Below, piece by piece: positions 34,168 through 45,500 of a DNA stretch of 64,000 nt. This DNA is from Takashimella koratensis. Lineage: Eukaryota > Basidiomycota > Tremellomycetes > Trichosporonales > Tetragoniomycetaceae. The stretch is taken from contig BCKT01000006.1 in the NCBI GenBank assembly GCA_003116875.1, positions 558,001 through 622,000 on the forward strand. Reading direction: 5' to 3'. A model generated the notes under the pieces. It was not told where the DNA came from and searched no databases. It saw only the letters and a list, made by a program, of their open reading frames with translations. Position 1 is the stretch's first letter. Each line of letters begins with the position of its first letter. The position numbers were made by a program, and so were the translations under genes.

Positions 34168-35318
34168 CTAAAGAGCACCAGTGACGGAGTCGAACTGGCG
34201 CGAAACAAACGCAAGAGCCTTGTCGATCGCCTCGTCCCTCCCAGCTCTGGGTTGAGGTGGCATCGTCTTAGGGTCCATCAGACCGTGCGCTGCGCCGTCT
34301 ACCCATGCGTGGTCACTGACCACTCCGGCTTCTCTCAAGTCCTTCTCGGCCTTGTAGCTCTCTTCAATCGGGACGACGTCATCCACATTCCCATGGATCA
34401 AGAATGCAGGAATCGTCTGGCTGTCCACGGGAAGAAGGAGGTGACGTTTATCCAGAGGAACCGCGGAGGCACGTTGATCATATGGCAGATCGCGGAGGGT
34501 GGCGGAAATGCCAGGGAGGTCGAGGACGTGGTCGAGGATCGTGCCGGTGTGGTGCATTTCAACGAACAGGCCGACGCGGCTAGTCGGGTCCGAGACTTTA
34601 CGAAGCTCAGGAACGGGCGCGAGTGGGGCATCGGAGGACACAGGACCGCCATTGGAAGCGTATAATGCGTCGACTTTTTCACGCTGGAGTGCGAGACCCC
34701 AAGGGTAATTGGTTTTCGGCTGAACCCAGTGGTCGAGGAGAAAGTCGCCGGCCATACCGTACAGACTGATCCAGGCTGCAGGGCGCGGTTGGACGGTCGG
34801 GAGAGTGGCAGCTGTGCGGGCAGGGTAGTTCCCGCCAGAAATACCGAGGACAGCGAGGCGGTCGGTATCGAGTGCCAAACCGGCGGCCGCGAGGGTGTGT
34901 GCGAAGGGAGTGGAAGGAGAGGAAAGGTAGGTGAAGAGAGTGTGGACGTCGGCGACGATGTCAGAGGTAGTAGAAGGGAAGAGGAGCCGGTAGTTGGCCG
35001 AGATGAAGATGTAGCCGAGCTCAGAAGCGCGGGCTAGGTATGTTAGCTCAAGTCTTGGGTGGGGGATGGATTCGAGGAAAGTGAGAGGGAGATGGAGGCT
35101 GGGTGGGAAGAGAGGAGTGAGTTTACTTACGGATCATGTAGACTGGGAAGAAAGCGTCTTTCTTCGACCCCGCGGCAATCCCACCACCGTGGAAAGCGAT
35201 GATCGCAGGGCGCTTGGAGATGGTTGCATCTGAACCGGAGGAGGAAGGGAGGTACGCGTCCAGCTCGATGTGGTGGACGGGGTCCGTATTCGAACGTGGC
35301 AGGCAGAGGGGTCGACAT
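34168..35318 (-). CDS. Alpha/beta hydrolase (HSL-like), with an apparent frameshift near its start
   Basis: This is an alpha/beta-fold esterase or lipase of the hormone-sensitive-lipase type. It has the oxyanion-hole motif HGGG (AIIAFHGGGIAAGS), nucleophile elbow GISGG, acid region HGNVDDVVP and catalytic His in GAAHG. One intron (donor at about 35133, acceptor at about 35037) separates the HGGG exon from the rest. The best ATG (35318, context AACCATGTC) reads MSTPLPATFEYG, but the catalytic domain continues in the +1-shifted frame. The shift maps to a run of four G/C at 35279-35282. The catalytic frame itself has no ATG upstream. This is either a one-base error in the assembly or a real frameshift. 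The substrate is unknown. Confidence 0.8.
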
Positions 35319-36233
35319 GGTTGCGAGATTGGGGTGGAGGTGAGAGATGGTTGAGTAAAGCTGTTGGGGCTGGGGCTGGGATGGGAGCTGGTGAGCTTGG
35401 GAGAGTCGTTGTCGAGTGAGTTGTTGCTCAGAGGTGATTGCAAGGAATGTTATTTATATATTAACAACAATGATCGCTTAGTCAGCGTCGAGCTCGAGGT
35501 CACCTCGGCGAGGACGAATAGTATGATGGTGAATGTGGAACATGGACCGAGCTGATTACTATCACCACCAACAATTGACAAAGAATCAGCTCGGTCTGGA
35601 GTCGGACGATGACCAGCTCTTGATCAAGCGAGGGCAAAGGAGGGTGGTCGAGGGTATCAATCATCACAAGTGGCTCGGTCGAGCAGTTGAGCAGTCCAGC
35701 GCGCCGGTGCCCCGAGGTTGAGGACAGCCTGTTTGCTATCGGTATGTATGTATCTGATATCATTATCAGTGCCGTACACGCGTGCCTTGTTTGGCCGAGG
35801 CTGTTCATGACCTAGGCGATGAGTAAGGTCAAACGCCTCAATGCAAGAGGTGCTGATCAATCGGCCCAAAGCTTAACCATCACCGAGGCAGGCACCGAGG
35901 TCGTCGGGGAGGCGCCTCGTGGGAGCCACGTGGAATCGGAATCAAGTGCCACATCCTCTTCAGTGGCGGAGAATTGCCCTCTGGTGGTCGGGATTATCGC
36001 ATCCGCCCCGCTCCCTGCCTCCCTGCCTCCCTCCCTCTGCTGCCATCTCCAATTCGATTCAACATCCTCTATCCTCATCCTCACCACCTACCTCTCCACC
36101 CCTCCTCGTAAGTACCGCCCACTCACGCCCCTCGCACACGTCGACGTCGATCCGAACGCACAGGGGATCCCAAGGGAGACACAACTGTAGCTGACTCGAC
36201 GGTATAGAAACTTTTCATCCCTCCTCGCTCATC
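35319..36233. promoter_or_regulatory. Divergent region between hydrolase and ATP18
   Basis: This is 915 bp between divergent starts. Short frames here lack coding bias. Pyrimidine-rich sequence (about 36005-36110) precedes ATP18 and is probably part of its promoter or leader. Confidence 0.45.
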
Positions 36234-36937
36234 ATGTTCGGTCTTCGCGCGTGGCCCACTCCCGTGCGTATCTCTCGACATTGCCGTCCTAGGGCGGGCA
36301 CTTGGAACGGGATTCTTTGGTTCTCTTGCTGACAGACATGTGCTCCTTCTCGACCTTGCTCTCGTTCCTTTCCAACACGCGCGTTTCTAAATGGATCGAC
36401 GTCTCCATTTCAACATTCCACATTTGTCTTCTTCTGCCCACGCTGTTACGCTCCGTCTATCACGACCATATCATATACATGACACAGATCACCAAGCCGT
36501 TGATGCCCTTCTTCGTCGCTTCGGTTATCACCTTCTACGGCGTCGTCAAGCTTCAGGAGCTCGGTGTCAGCAGTGAGTAGGACTAAGGTGTTGGGATTGA
36601 GTCGGCGGGTTGGGTGGAAGGCTTAAGGATGGATGGGTGTGGTTTGCGCGAGGGAGCGGAAAGTGGTATTCAAGGGCGAGGGGGCAGTGATGGACTTGGC
36701 TGAGAGGTTTGAGGCGGAGGAGATGAGAATGAAGATTGATGAGTGTCGATGAGTGAAGAGTTGGCGGAGTAGCCAGCATTGCATTGGCAAGCAAAGTACT
36801 GACGACCCTTCTCAGCCCCCGAGGCCCGAAAGGACCCCAAGAACCCCTACAGTGAGCTACATCTTTCTTTCTCCCTAGACACGAGCTGACACCTTGCAGC
36901 CGCTTCGCTCGCCAAGCAGGACGCCTCGCACCATTAA
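36234..36937 (+). CDS. ATP18: ATP synthase subunit i/j (Atp18)
   Basis: Atp18 is a small membrane subunit of the F1Fo ATP synthase, peripheral stalk/dimer region, in the inner mitochondrial membrane. The product is 62 aa: MFGLRAWPTP, then one membrane helix (PLMPFFVASVITFYGVVKLQEL), then ARKDPKNPY. This is the order seen in Atp18 (..FPTPI.KVYWPFFVAG..YYG..K.., ..DPRNP). Exons are 36234-36263, 36488-36572, 36816-36851 and 36900-36937, summing to 189 nt. The first intron (224 nt) is long for this window. Such a small, fragmented gene is easily missed by automatic annotation. Confidence 0.88.
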
Positions 36938-37274
36938 GCGATGGGAGGAAGGGTAGCGACAGAGGCTGTGGCCGGATTAGAGAGCTAGCAGTACTCGATG
37001 CAAAAATATACAGAAACTTGGACTGGTTGTGCGCAATCCAAGAGTCGCGGCTGCTGCTATCGGTATTGACGCTGTTGCTTTTCTGGTTCATGCGTACGGG
37101 TGACAATCACTGACGATGTGTAATGGAAGAGTGACTGAGACGCAGGAGGCAAAGAGCTGACTTAAATGGGTGGAGTAAATATGACCGGCCGTATTTGGCT
37201 GGGAGCTAGGTGCGATTTTTGATTTTTGCGATTTCGAGTCTCGAGTCTCTCGGTTCATATTTTACACGCAAACC

Positions 37275-37930
37275 ATGCCGAATCTCTTGAGAGGGACCGT
37301 CACCAAGGTCGGCGCGATGCGCAAGACCATCACAGTCACCGTGAGTCAAGAGATACTGCGCTTTTCCCCTTTCTTGTTCTATAGTCCAGCCACCAGTGGT
37401 TTTGTGTAAGCCAGGCTTGCAGACAGCTGACGAGTTTCGATTTGTCGTTGATGGATCTGGTCGATGGGCCGGTGTAGATCTCGCGTACTTTTGAGCACAA
37501 AAAGTTATTGAAACCGATCTTACGGACGAAGAAGATGCTCGTGCATGACGAAGCGGAAGGTATGTGCGAGTCTGGGTCATGTTCAAGCCGGTCGATAATA
37601 GATTTACGACAATTGAGCTGACCCTCACTCACTCTCCTAATCTACCTTACTCGTCAATCGTTCACTTTCTCCCCACTCGCGACGTATCTCATCTATCGAC
37701 CCTCATCGTAATTCGTTGTCCTGCTCTTTACACTTACAGCGGCCCAACTAAACGACCACGTCACCATTATTCACGGTAAACCGATCTCGGCACGGAAGCA
37801 CTTTTCGTTGCAGAGTATCGACCGACGAGCAGCGGAGAAGGGGCCAACAAATGGGAGTCGGGTGATGCAGGAGCTCGCGGCGGGGGAGCGGAGTACGGCC
37901 GGGGATCAGGGGACCGAAGGGAGTCGGTGA
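37275..37930 (+). CDS. MRPS17: Mitochondrial small-subunit ribosomal protein uS17m
   Basis: This is a ribosomal protein S17 homolog of the mitochondrial ribosome. The product is 112 aa from exons 37275-37340, 37478-37559 and 37740-37930. Conserved parts: RGTVTKVGAMRKTITVTISRTFEHKKLLKPILRTKKMLVHDEAE and VTIIHGKPISARKHFSLQSI, the OB-fold core of S17. The C-terminal ~45 residues are not conserved. A donor-like GTGAGA at the very end (37927) and an acceptor at about 38060 could add a further exon, see findings. Confidence 0.9.
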
Positions 37931-38438
37931 GACTGGGGTTGGGAGGGAAGTGAGAGGGGAGGGGAGATGAAGAGATGGGCTAGGGACAGAGAGAGGGAGG
38001 GGACGGATTAGTTTCAAGCACACATGGGCTTTCACACTCTCATCTCATATGCATTGCAGCATTGTATCCTGTACCTCGGATTCAGAAGTATATCGGGTGT
38101 CGAGTGGCCTGGACGACGGTTCATGATGAGGTGAATGGTCGAGGCCCATTCTGCCCATTCTGTAAATGAGGCGGGAGAGCTTTGCCAGACAGCCAGCTCA
38201 CAGTCAAAAAAGACTGTCTATGTTCACCCGGTGTGCAGCTCAAGTATCTACCGCGACCTCGCTCTGGTCTTGTGCAACTCGCTCCCTTACTCTGCGTCGC
38301 TAGACCTCGGCTGAACGGTACTCATTGGCAAGCTACTCCGACTGCCTCGATTTCCTGGTCAAAATTGCTTCCGCTCTCCGCTTAAACCTACCTCCATCTG
38401 CGCAACTTGGACTTGACACTTCCACCACACAACACCCC
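37931..38438. other. Intergenic region upstream of TAF11
   Basis: This is 508 bp between two genes on the same strand. It includes a short open stretch at about 38061-38170 that follows an acceptor-like site and ends in a CPFCK motif (see findings). Otherwise nothing clear. Confidence 0.4.
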
Positions 38439-39525
38439 ATGTCATCTCCATTCACCCTCGCCCTCCCTACGACGGGCGGTTCCACGGCCACCGGTTCCTC
38501 CTCCAAGCGCTCTGCCTCTCCTTCAAAGGAGAAAGAGAAGCGCAAGCGGAAGCGTAAGGATCGCGCGTCCGGCTCCAACTCTGCCGCTGCGGCCGCTTCT
38601 GGAGGAGGAGGAGCGGGCGGGGGAAGAGGGGACGACTCGGATGTAGAGGTTAGCGATAATGATTTGGTCGCCGCGGAACCGGAGAGAGAAGGGAATGAGG
38701 ACGATGATGAAGATGCAGATGGAGAAGGTGGAGGTGTGGAAACGGGAAGGAGAGGGGATGCGAAGAGGATAGGAGCAATGGTGAAGAAGAGGAAAGGAGA
38801 TACACTGTGAGTTGGTCAATAGCTGCTAGTGAGAAGAGAGAGAAGAGGGAGAGGGTAAAAAAGAGAGAAAGGAGAGGTGAAAGAGAGTGGGATGGGGAAT
38901 AGCAGGGGGAAGAGTCAAATGTTGACAGTTTTCGGCGGTCAGGTTGTTGCGCGGTGAATTGGACACTGAACAGGCAAAACGGTTCGACGCGTTCTCAACA
39001 GCTGTCATACCGAAACAGGTCGTACGAAAGGTGAGCGAGGCTCCAGGTCAACTTTTCTTCAGTCGTTGAGTGATGATCTGCAAAGCTCTAGAGGAATGGA
39101 AGGAAGGGTTCTAGGCTGACAAGTTGTCGTCAATCCAGATCAATAAGGATCTCTATGATCAGGCGGTTCCGGGAAACCTACTCGCTGTGATCGGCGGTAT
39201 GGCCAAGATCTTTGTCGCCGACGTAATCGAGCTCGGTGAGTGAAGACCTCGCCCTCCTCTTTCTCCTTTCCTCCTTCTCCTCATTGCCGCCCCGACGGTT
39301 TAACGTCGACGAGCTGGTACTGACTTCATTCTCTCTTCCATCCCTTCCACAGCCAAAGAGATCCAGGCAGAATCAGACGACCCAAACGGCCCGCTGTTAC
39401 CTCATCACCTAAAGTTGGCGCGGTTGAGGCTGGAGGAGGTCGGAGTGTTGGGGAGTACCGGATCGACGAGGTCGACGCAATCTTCTGTCGGTCTAAGGCC
39501 GAGGAAACCGCTCTTTAGGCGGTAA
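38439..39525 (+). CDS. TAF11: TFIID subunit TAF11
   Basis: TAF11 pairs with TAF13 through histone folds inside TFIID. The product is 241 aa from exons 38439-38806, 38943-39030, 39139-39235 and 39353-39525. The first ~120 residues are a low-complexity, basic-then-acidic tail (KEKEKRKRKRK, EGNEDDDEDADGEG). The conserved TAFII28-like histone fold follows: LRGELDTEQAKRFDAFSTAVIPKQVVRKINKDLYDQAVPGNLLAVIGGMAKIFVADVIELAKEIQ and PLLPHHLKLARLRLEEVG. The start is the first in-frame ATG, since upstream codons in the same frame lack one. Confidence 0.93.
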
Positions 39526-39930
39526 ACTCCAATACACATCCACACTCTCACACGCCTCGCCGACGTGAGCATCTTCACCCCGTCCATTCACTGTTGCGCT
39601 TCCTCTAGCATCGCACGACTTCTACGCCAAAGTAATCAGTACCCTGTAAACCAACGTCACGCCAGCATATCGATCCAAGCATGAACATGTAGCATACATC
39701 ATTCGTCCCAGCATCCTAGCATCGTTCAGATCTCATTTCTCTGATGTTCCTCATATCGTCCGGAACTGAATCCTCTGTTTCCAAGGCTGTGTCAAGTCTA
39801 GTCTATTCTCCACCCGTCACGGTCGCGGTTTAGCCAAGATCCAATTTTGTTTTTGAGATAGTCTGTTGCCGCTGAGATACTGTATGGCCTCGTTTGGACC
39901 TGGGGTCTTGATCGCGAGTGACAACCTGCT
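39526..39930. other. Convergent 3' region between TAF11 and CFAS-like gene
   Basis: 405 bp between facing stop codons, A/T-richer than the genes, probably both 3' UTRs. No gene seen. Confidence 0.45.
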
Positions 39931-42028
39931 CTACTCGAAAGTCGTGCAGCCGTAATCGCTGTTGCCCTCACGGACAAATGTGAAAATGTGGTCGCCCAAT
40001 ACACGTTCCGTGAATCCGATCTCACAGTAACAGAAGTAGTCTGGCGCAAATGATTAGCTCAAGCACAACTCGACTCGTGCTGCGCTTGGTATATGGAGCA
40101 AAAGCAGCAGGGATGGGCTGAAACCACTTACAGAGCCATTTCCGCTTGAACACTTCAACGTCCTCGGCGGTCATCTCGGGGTGCTCGAGCTGTAGTGCGG
40201 ATCGGATCCCGGAATCAAAGTTGTGCAAGAATCGGCGTCGCCATTCGCGAAGCGTGCGCGCGTAGTGGGGCTGAAAAGTAGAGATAATCAGCACGGGTCG
40301 AGCCCTACTCAAAGTTCGAGAGGAAGAGATGAGGTCAAGGGTCAAAGAGGAAATACTCACGCCAATGTTGGATACACTGTCGATGATCAATCGTCCCTTG
40401 GCGCCTGCGTTGGCACACTCGGCGACGTAAGTGACGGTTGGGAGGAACCCTCCCGGGAAGATCCACTTTCGAATGAAATCGACCTCTTTCTCGTCTACCC
40501 CACCCAATCTATCAGTCAAACGCTCAAATTCGGAAAGACTCAGGATTTGGTAAGCTTACACTTCTCAAATCGGGATTCCGGGATAGTGATCACTTGGATA
40601 ACGGCCACGCCGTGTGCGTTGAGTGCAGAGTCGAGAACGGTAAAGTAGCCCTTAATGAACTCTTTTCTGAACAGGAATCAGCACAGGGACAGAGATGTCG
40701 GTCAAGACGAGTCAGAAGGAGGTATGTCGACTCACCCGACAGCCTCGAGCATCTCGATCGAGACGACGCGGTCGAACGCACCCTTCCAGCTCTCCGGGAT
40801 ACTACGCCGCGTCAGTTTCACCCGCCTCACAAGACGGCGCTACTCACTTCCGGTAATCCATGAGCCAGACACGGATCCGACCTGCCAGACCCGCGGCTTT
40901 AATTCGTTCCTCAGCGAGCTTCTTCTGCTCTACCGATAGCGTCAAGGTGTCGACCGTGCAACCGGTAGTCTTGACCGCCTGGACCGAGGTCAGCGGGGTT
41001 TCAGGTAGCTAGAGACTGATTGTAACCACTCAACCCCACCTCAATGGCGAACGAGCCCCAACCTGAGCCGATCTCGAGAACTCGGTGGCCGGGCTGGATC
41101 TTGGCCTTTTTGATCATATGCCTGGAAGATAGCTGTCAGTTACTAATCGGCCAAGTCCTGACAGCTGTATCTCTCACCGGATCTTCGCGAGCTGAGCCTC
41201 CTCAAGCTCGTCCTGGCCGTCGGCCCCGACTCCGTTCGCTTGCTTCTTCTCCCCACCCAAAACCGCGCCAACCACTCTCTTCAAGTTCTCTCCACCGTTG
41301 ACCGCCTCCCTCGCCTGCCTATCTGCGCCCAGCAAGTCACTGTCGAGCTCCGGAAAGATCCCACACGAGTAGGTCATATCGCGACTAAGGAAGAGGGAGA
41401 ACATCGAGTTGGACAAGTCGTAGTGCGCTTTAATGTTCGAGACGGAGTTGGAGATGGTGTTGGCGAATCGAGAGTTGGTGAGACCCGTGATTACAGTAAA
41501 GAGCTTGGAGGGGATGGTGGAGACGCCCGAGATGGAATCGGACGTCAAGGCTGGTCGAGATCGGATAAAGATCTACACCACGTCAGTACCGCGTCTGTCT
41601 GGCTCATTCACAGCTTCAGAGGGGGAATCGGATTGCAAACTCACCTTGAAAACCTCGACGAGATCAGAGACCTCACAGTCTCCAGCCATGTAAGCCTCTG
41701 CGAATCCCAGGTCTCCCAGCGTGACTAGCCTCAACCAGAACGTGTCCCTGATCACCCTGATCTCCGCGCTCGCCTCGGGGTCGGTGAGCTTTTCTGACCC
41801 CGCAGGGAACGTGTAGACCCCTTCCTCAGTGAGGATTCGAAGCCGACCGTACCGGATCGAATGGTCCATCATCGCCAGAATCCCACGGCGAGCGACGGAG
41901 ATGAGGGGTGTGAAGGAGGACAGAGAGTAGAGAGAGGAGGTGAGGGTAGAGGAAAGGTGGTCGGCTACGTCGAGGAGAGAGGTGGAGGAAAGGAGCCCAG
42001 AGGGCTTGGTGACTGCTTTCTCAGACAT
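39931..42028 (-). CDS. Cyclopropane-fatty-acid-synthase-like SAM methyltransferase
   Basis: This belongs to the CFAS/mycolic-acid methyltransferase family, which transfers a carbon from SAM to the double bond of an acyl chain in a phospholipid. The N-terminal domain has GRLRILTEEGVYTFPAG and RDTFWLRLVTLGDLGFAEAYMAGDCEVSDL, then NIKAHYDLSNSMFSLFLSRDMTYSCGIF. These are the typical N-terminal and substrate parts of bacterial Cfa. The SAM site is HRVLEIGSGWGSFA, followed by DRVVSIEMLEAVG and KWIFPGGFLPTV. About eight exons run from 42028 to the stop at 39931, and the first three junctions were checked for phase. It lacks the paired N-terminal membrane helices of fungal sphingolipid C9-methyltransferases, so a CFA-type role is favoured. 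It is divergent from RDH54. Confidence 0.88.
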
Positions 42029-42599
42029 ATTGGGAGGGATAAGGAGATAGAGAAGGGGGAAGCGGGGAAGGAGGGAGGTAGGCAAGGAGCAAGTTCCAGT
42101 GGAAAGCGGCAGCTGGTGACTGCAAGTGACGTCGACACGAGCGACTCGAGCAGTGTTGAGATTGTGAGAGGAGGATACGACACGACACGAACGTTGCATT
42201 CTTATGACTTGGTCTCGACTTGTCTGCAACGCGGCCTGGGCCTCGGCAAGCCGCTATCCGCTTACCTCTCTGGCAGGCAAGAAGGGGCAATATGAGTCTG
42301 CCATGACGTGTGGGCTGACTTGGGCGGGTCTGGGTTTTACCCTAGCTCAATGGGAGAAGCGGGAAGATCGGCTCGATGCTGGCCTGTCCCGATCGATCAT
42401 TGTTTACGGGGTCCCCACACCAAAGGAGTTGCTCTGTGTCACACCAAAGGCAGCGGAGGGACGAATTGGATAGGCGGAGTCCCGCTTAATGTCCTTCCCC
42501 AGGTGACGCGACTTGTTTTCGCGCGGTGGAGGAAGGTAAAATCAATCTTTGACTTGCTCATCTTGTCTTCTCCTCACCCCTTCCTCAACCCTATCACAG
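42029..42599. promoter_or_regulatory. Divergent CFAS/RDH54 promoter region
   Basis: 571 bp between two divergent ATGs. Contains no recognisable TATA box. Short frames here have no coding support. Confidence 0.45.
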
Positions 42600-45500
42600 A
42601 TGTCAGCAACCAGCCCAAGTCTGCTCGACTTCATCCTCCAAGACGTAGACGACGACGAACGGGTGGCCGATTCGTGCCCCGAATCAGAGGGCGAAGAGTC
42701 TGACCTCGACGAACCGAAAGCTATCCCTCGACTGGGGGCACCTTCAGTCGGGCGAGGAGCGACGCCAGCACCAGTCCCACCCCAAGCAACAAAGTATCAG
42801 ACACCCATCTATCCCTCAGCGCAGACCTCACGCTCTGTATCTGGTCCGTCGGCTCCGGCGGGCAGTGCTAGGTCAGGTCCGCTGTACGGGAAGAGGGCAC
42901 CGCTGTTACCCTCGGCCACAGCGAATGGAACACCCAGAACTCCGCTAGTGACGGCGACAGCAGGAAGAGGTGGAAGGATGGAATACCATGTCTCTAATCC
43001 TGGTACTCCTGTATACTATTACATGGTTCAGTGGTGAGCTCTCAGCTTTGCGGTACGTAGGTTTGACGAAGCTGACGCTCCTAAGGCGAAAACCGCAGAC
43101 GAAGAAGGTGGGTGGGTTGGAAAGTGGTCACCTGGATGTCAAGCTGATCAATTGAATCTTGTCCTTTCTCAGCACAGTGAGTCAGCTATGTGTCCATTGC
43201 TCCACGATCATCATAGCTGACCTGCTTGCAGAAACATGGGACGGAGACGCCTATATCAAAATTGAAGGGAGCAAGATCATGATGCTCGCCGAGGACGGCA
43301 ACCAGTGAGTGAAAGCTACGACACGGACATATGGGACTGACCTCGCTAGCATGGCGTCTTCCTCGCTCACGGGTGGACTTCCGGGATCGGGCACTGAGCT
43401 TAGAATTGGGAGTTACGACTGTGAAGTCGATCGAGCGGTATCCGAGGAAGAGTGGGTGGCCAGCTACACATGTTTGGGATAAGACATATCCCAAGAGTTG
43501 ACCTTCACCACAGGTTCAAGCGAGGGTCCTCATGTCTGAATAAATCCAGCACCACCCCCATCCCCAGCATGTCTCACGCTTCCGGCCCATCTCGAACCTT
43601 CAAACCACTCGTTCCAACCCACCGGCCCTTCGCTGCACCAACATTTTCCGCCCCACTCCCCTCTGCCCAGCCACCTCCCAGCCGACCCACAGAGCTCGAC
43701 ACTCCACCTACGCTCATCGGATCAACCGTGCCACAGGCTTCGTTCTATGCTAAACCGCAGCCGAAGAAAATCAATATTGGGGAGAAGACTAGTAAGAATC
43801 GAGATATGTGGGGTGGGGCGTTCCATGATCCGACAGCACCAGGGGCGGTGGTTCTGCAGCGCCCGTCAGCGGAGGAGATTAAGAGAGTGTGAGTTTGCTT
43901 TTTTAAACGAAGAGGTGAAAGCAAGCTTATCAGTGGACAGGGGTCAAGAGGTTAACGATGTGGTCGTCGACCCGATGCTCGCCGACAAAATGAGGGAACA
44001 TCAGAAAGAAGGTGTCAAGGTGAGCTGTCCGGTACAATACGGAATCTCCCAACTGACACTACATAGTTCATGTACCGCTGCGTGCTGGGGATGACCGAGG
44101 CACAGGGAGAAGGGTGTATCCTGGCGGACGAGATGGGGCTTGGGAAGACTTTGCAGACGATTGCTCTGATCCACACTTTGTGCAGTAAGTCAGCCGTTGC
44201 GAGCATACATGGAATAAGCTGAACACTGCGACAGAACAATCTCCGTGGGCGAATAAAAAGTCAATGTACGTTGCTCAGATGCAGTCTGATGTTGGCGGTA
44301 TTATCTGACGCTTTGCGTTAATCAGTATCGATCGTGCTCTTGTCGTTTGTCCCGTCTCGCTTGTCAACAACTGGAAAAAAGAGTTCAAAAAATGGTAAGT
44401 AGAGCTAAATGGTTTGATAACCTGGACTGAGCTGATTGAGAACAGGGTCCCTCGCGATCTCAATGTGATCGCTGTCGACAGTGCTGATCACAAACTTGCT
44501 TCACAAGTGAGTTCGTAGTTATGCTGCCTGCTTCGCACGGATCAACTGACCCTCTACAGTTGCATAACCGAAGCTTCCAAGTGGTGATCATTGGATACGA
44601 GAGGGTGCGTCTCAGCTCTTCATCTGTGGTTTGACACGAAACTGACAAGTCCACAGTTGCGAAAGGTTATGTGGGTGGCTTTGATTACTAGAGGTAAAGC
44701 CACTAATGTCAAACAGCAAGGAGTTGCAAGCGGCAGTCCCGCCAATTGGGCTGATCGTGTGCGACGAGGGTCATCGGCTCAAGTCCAAAGACACCAAGAC
44801 GACCAAGACTTTTGATGCTCTCAGGACCCAGAAACGGATCAGTGCGTAAGGATCGTCTTGAATACGCATGTGGCCGTTGACTGACCGCGTACCAGTCCTG
44901 ACTGGCACACCTGTCCAGAACGATTTGGGTGAATACTGGGCTATGGTGAGCTCGAAGACTCCTAATGCTCAGACCCTGCTCACTGGCTCTACAGGCCAAC
45001 TTTGCATGTCCTGGTATTCTGGGCACGTACTCGGCCTTTAATCGCCAGTACGAGAAACCCATCATGAGAGCTCGAATGCCCAACTGTTCAGCCATTGATG
45101 TCGAGGACGGGACAATGCGTTCTGATCAGGTGAGGTGGTTGTCTGGTCGTTCGCTGACGAGACCAGTTGCGTGACTTGTCGAAGGAGTTTGTGCTCCGTC
45201 GTGGGATTGACGTGCTAGACAACTTCCTTCCTCCTAAGCGTAAGCTTCTGAAGCAGACGTTGGGCGAAGTTGACGTGGTACAGATGAGTATGTGGTCTTT
45301 GTCGCACCGACCAAGTTACAGCTAGACGTGATTGCGGCTGTACTTGGATCGTCAAACGTGACATCGCTCCTTCGCGGGAACGCGAGTAGCCCGTTCTTGC
45401 CGATGAGTAAGTCAAGTCTCTGATCGTGAGCTAACGATGTAGTCGACTTATTGCGCAAAGTGGCCAACTCGCCTACAGTGAGCTCTACCAATAGATCTTG

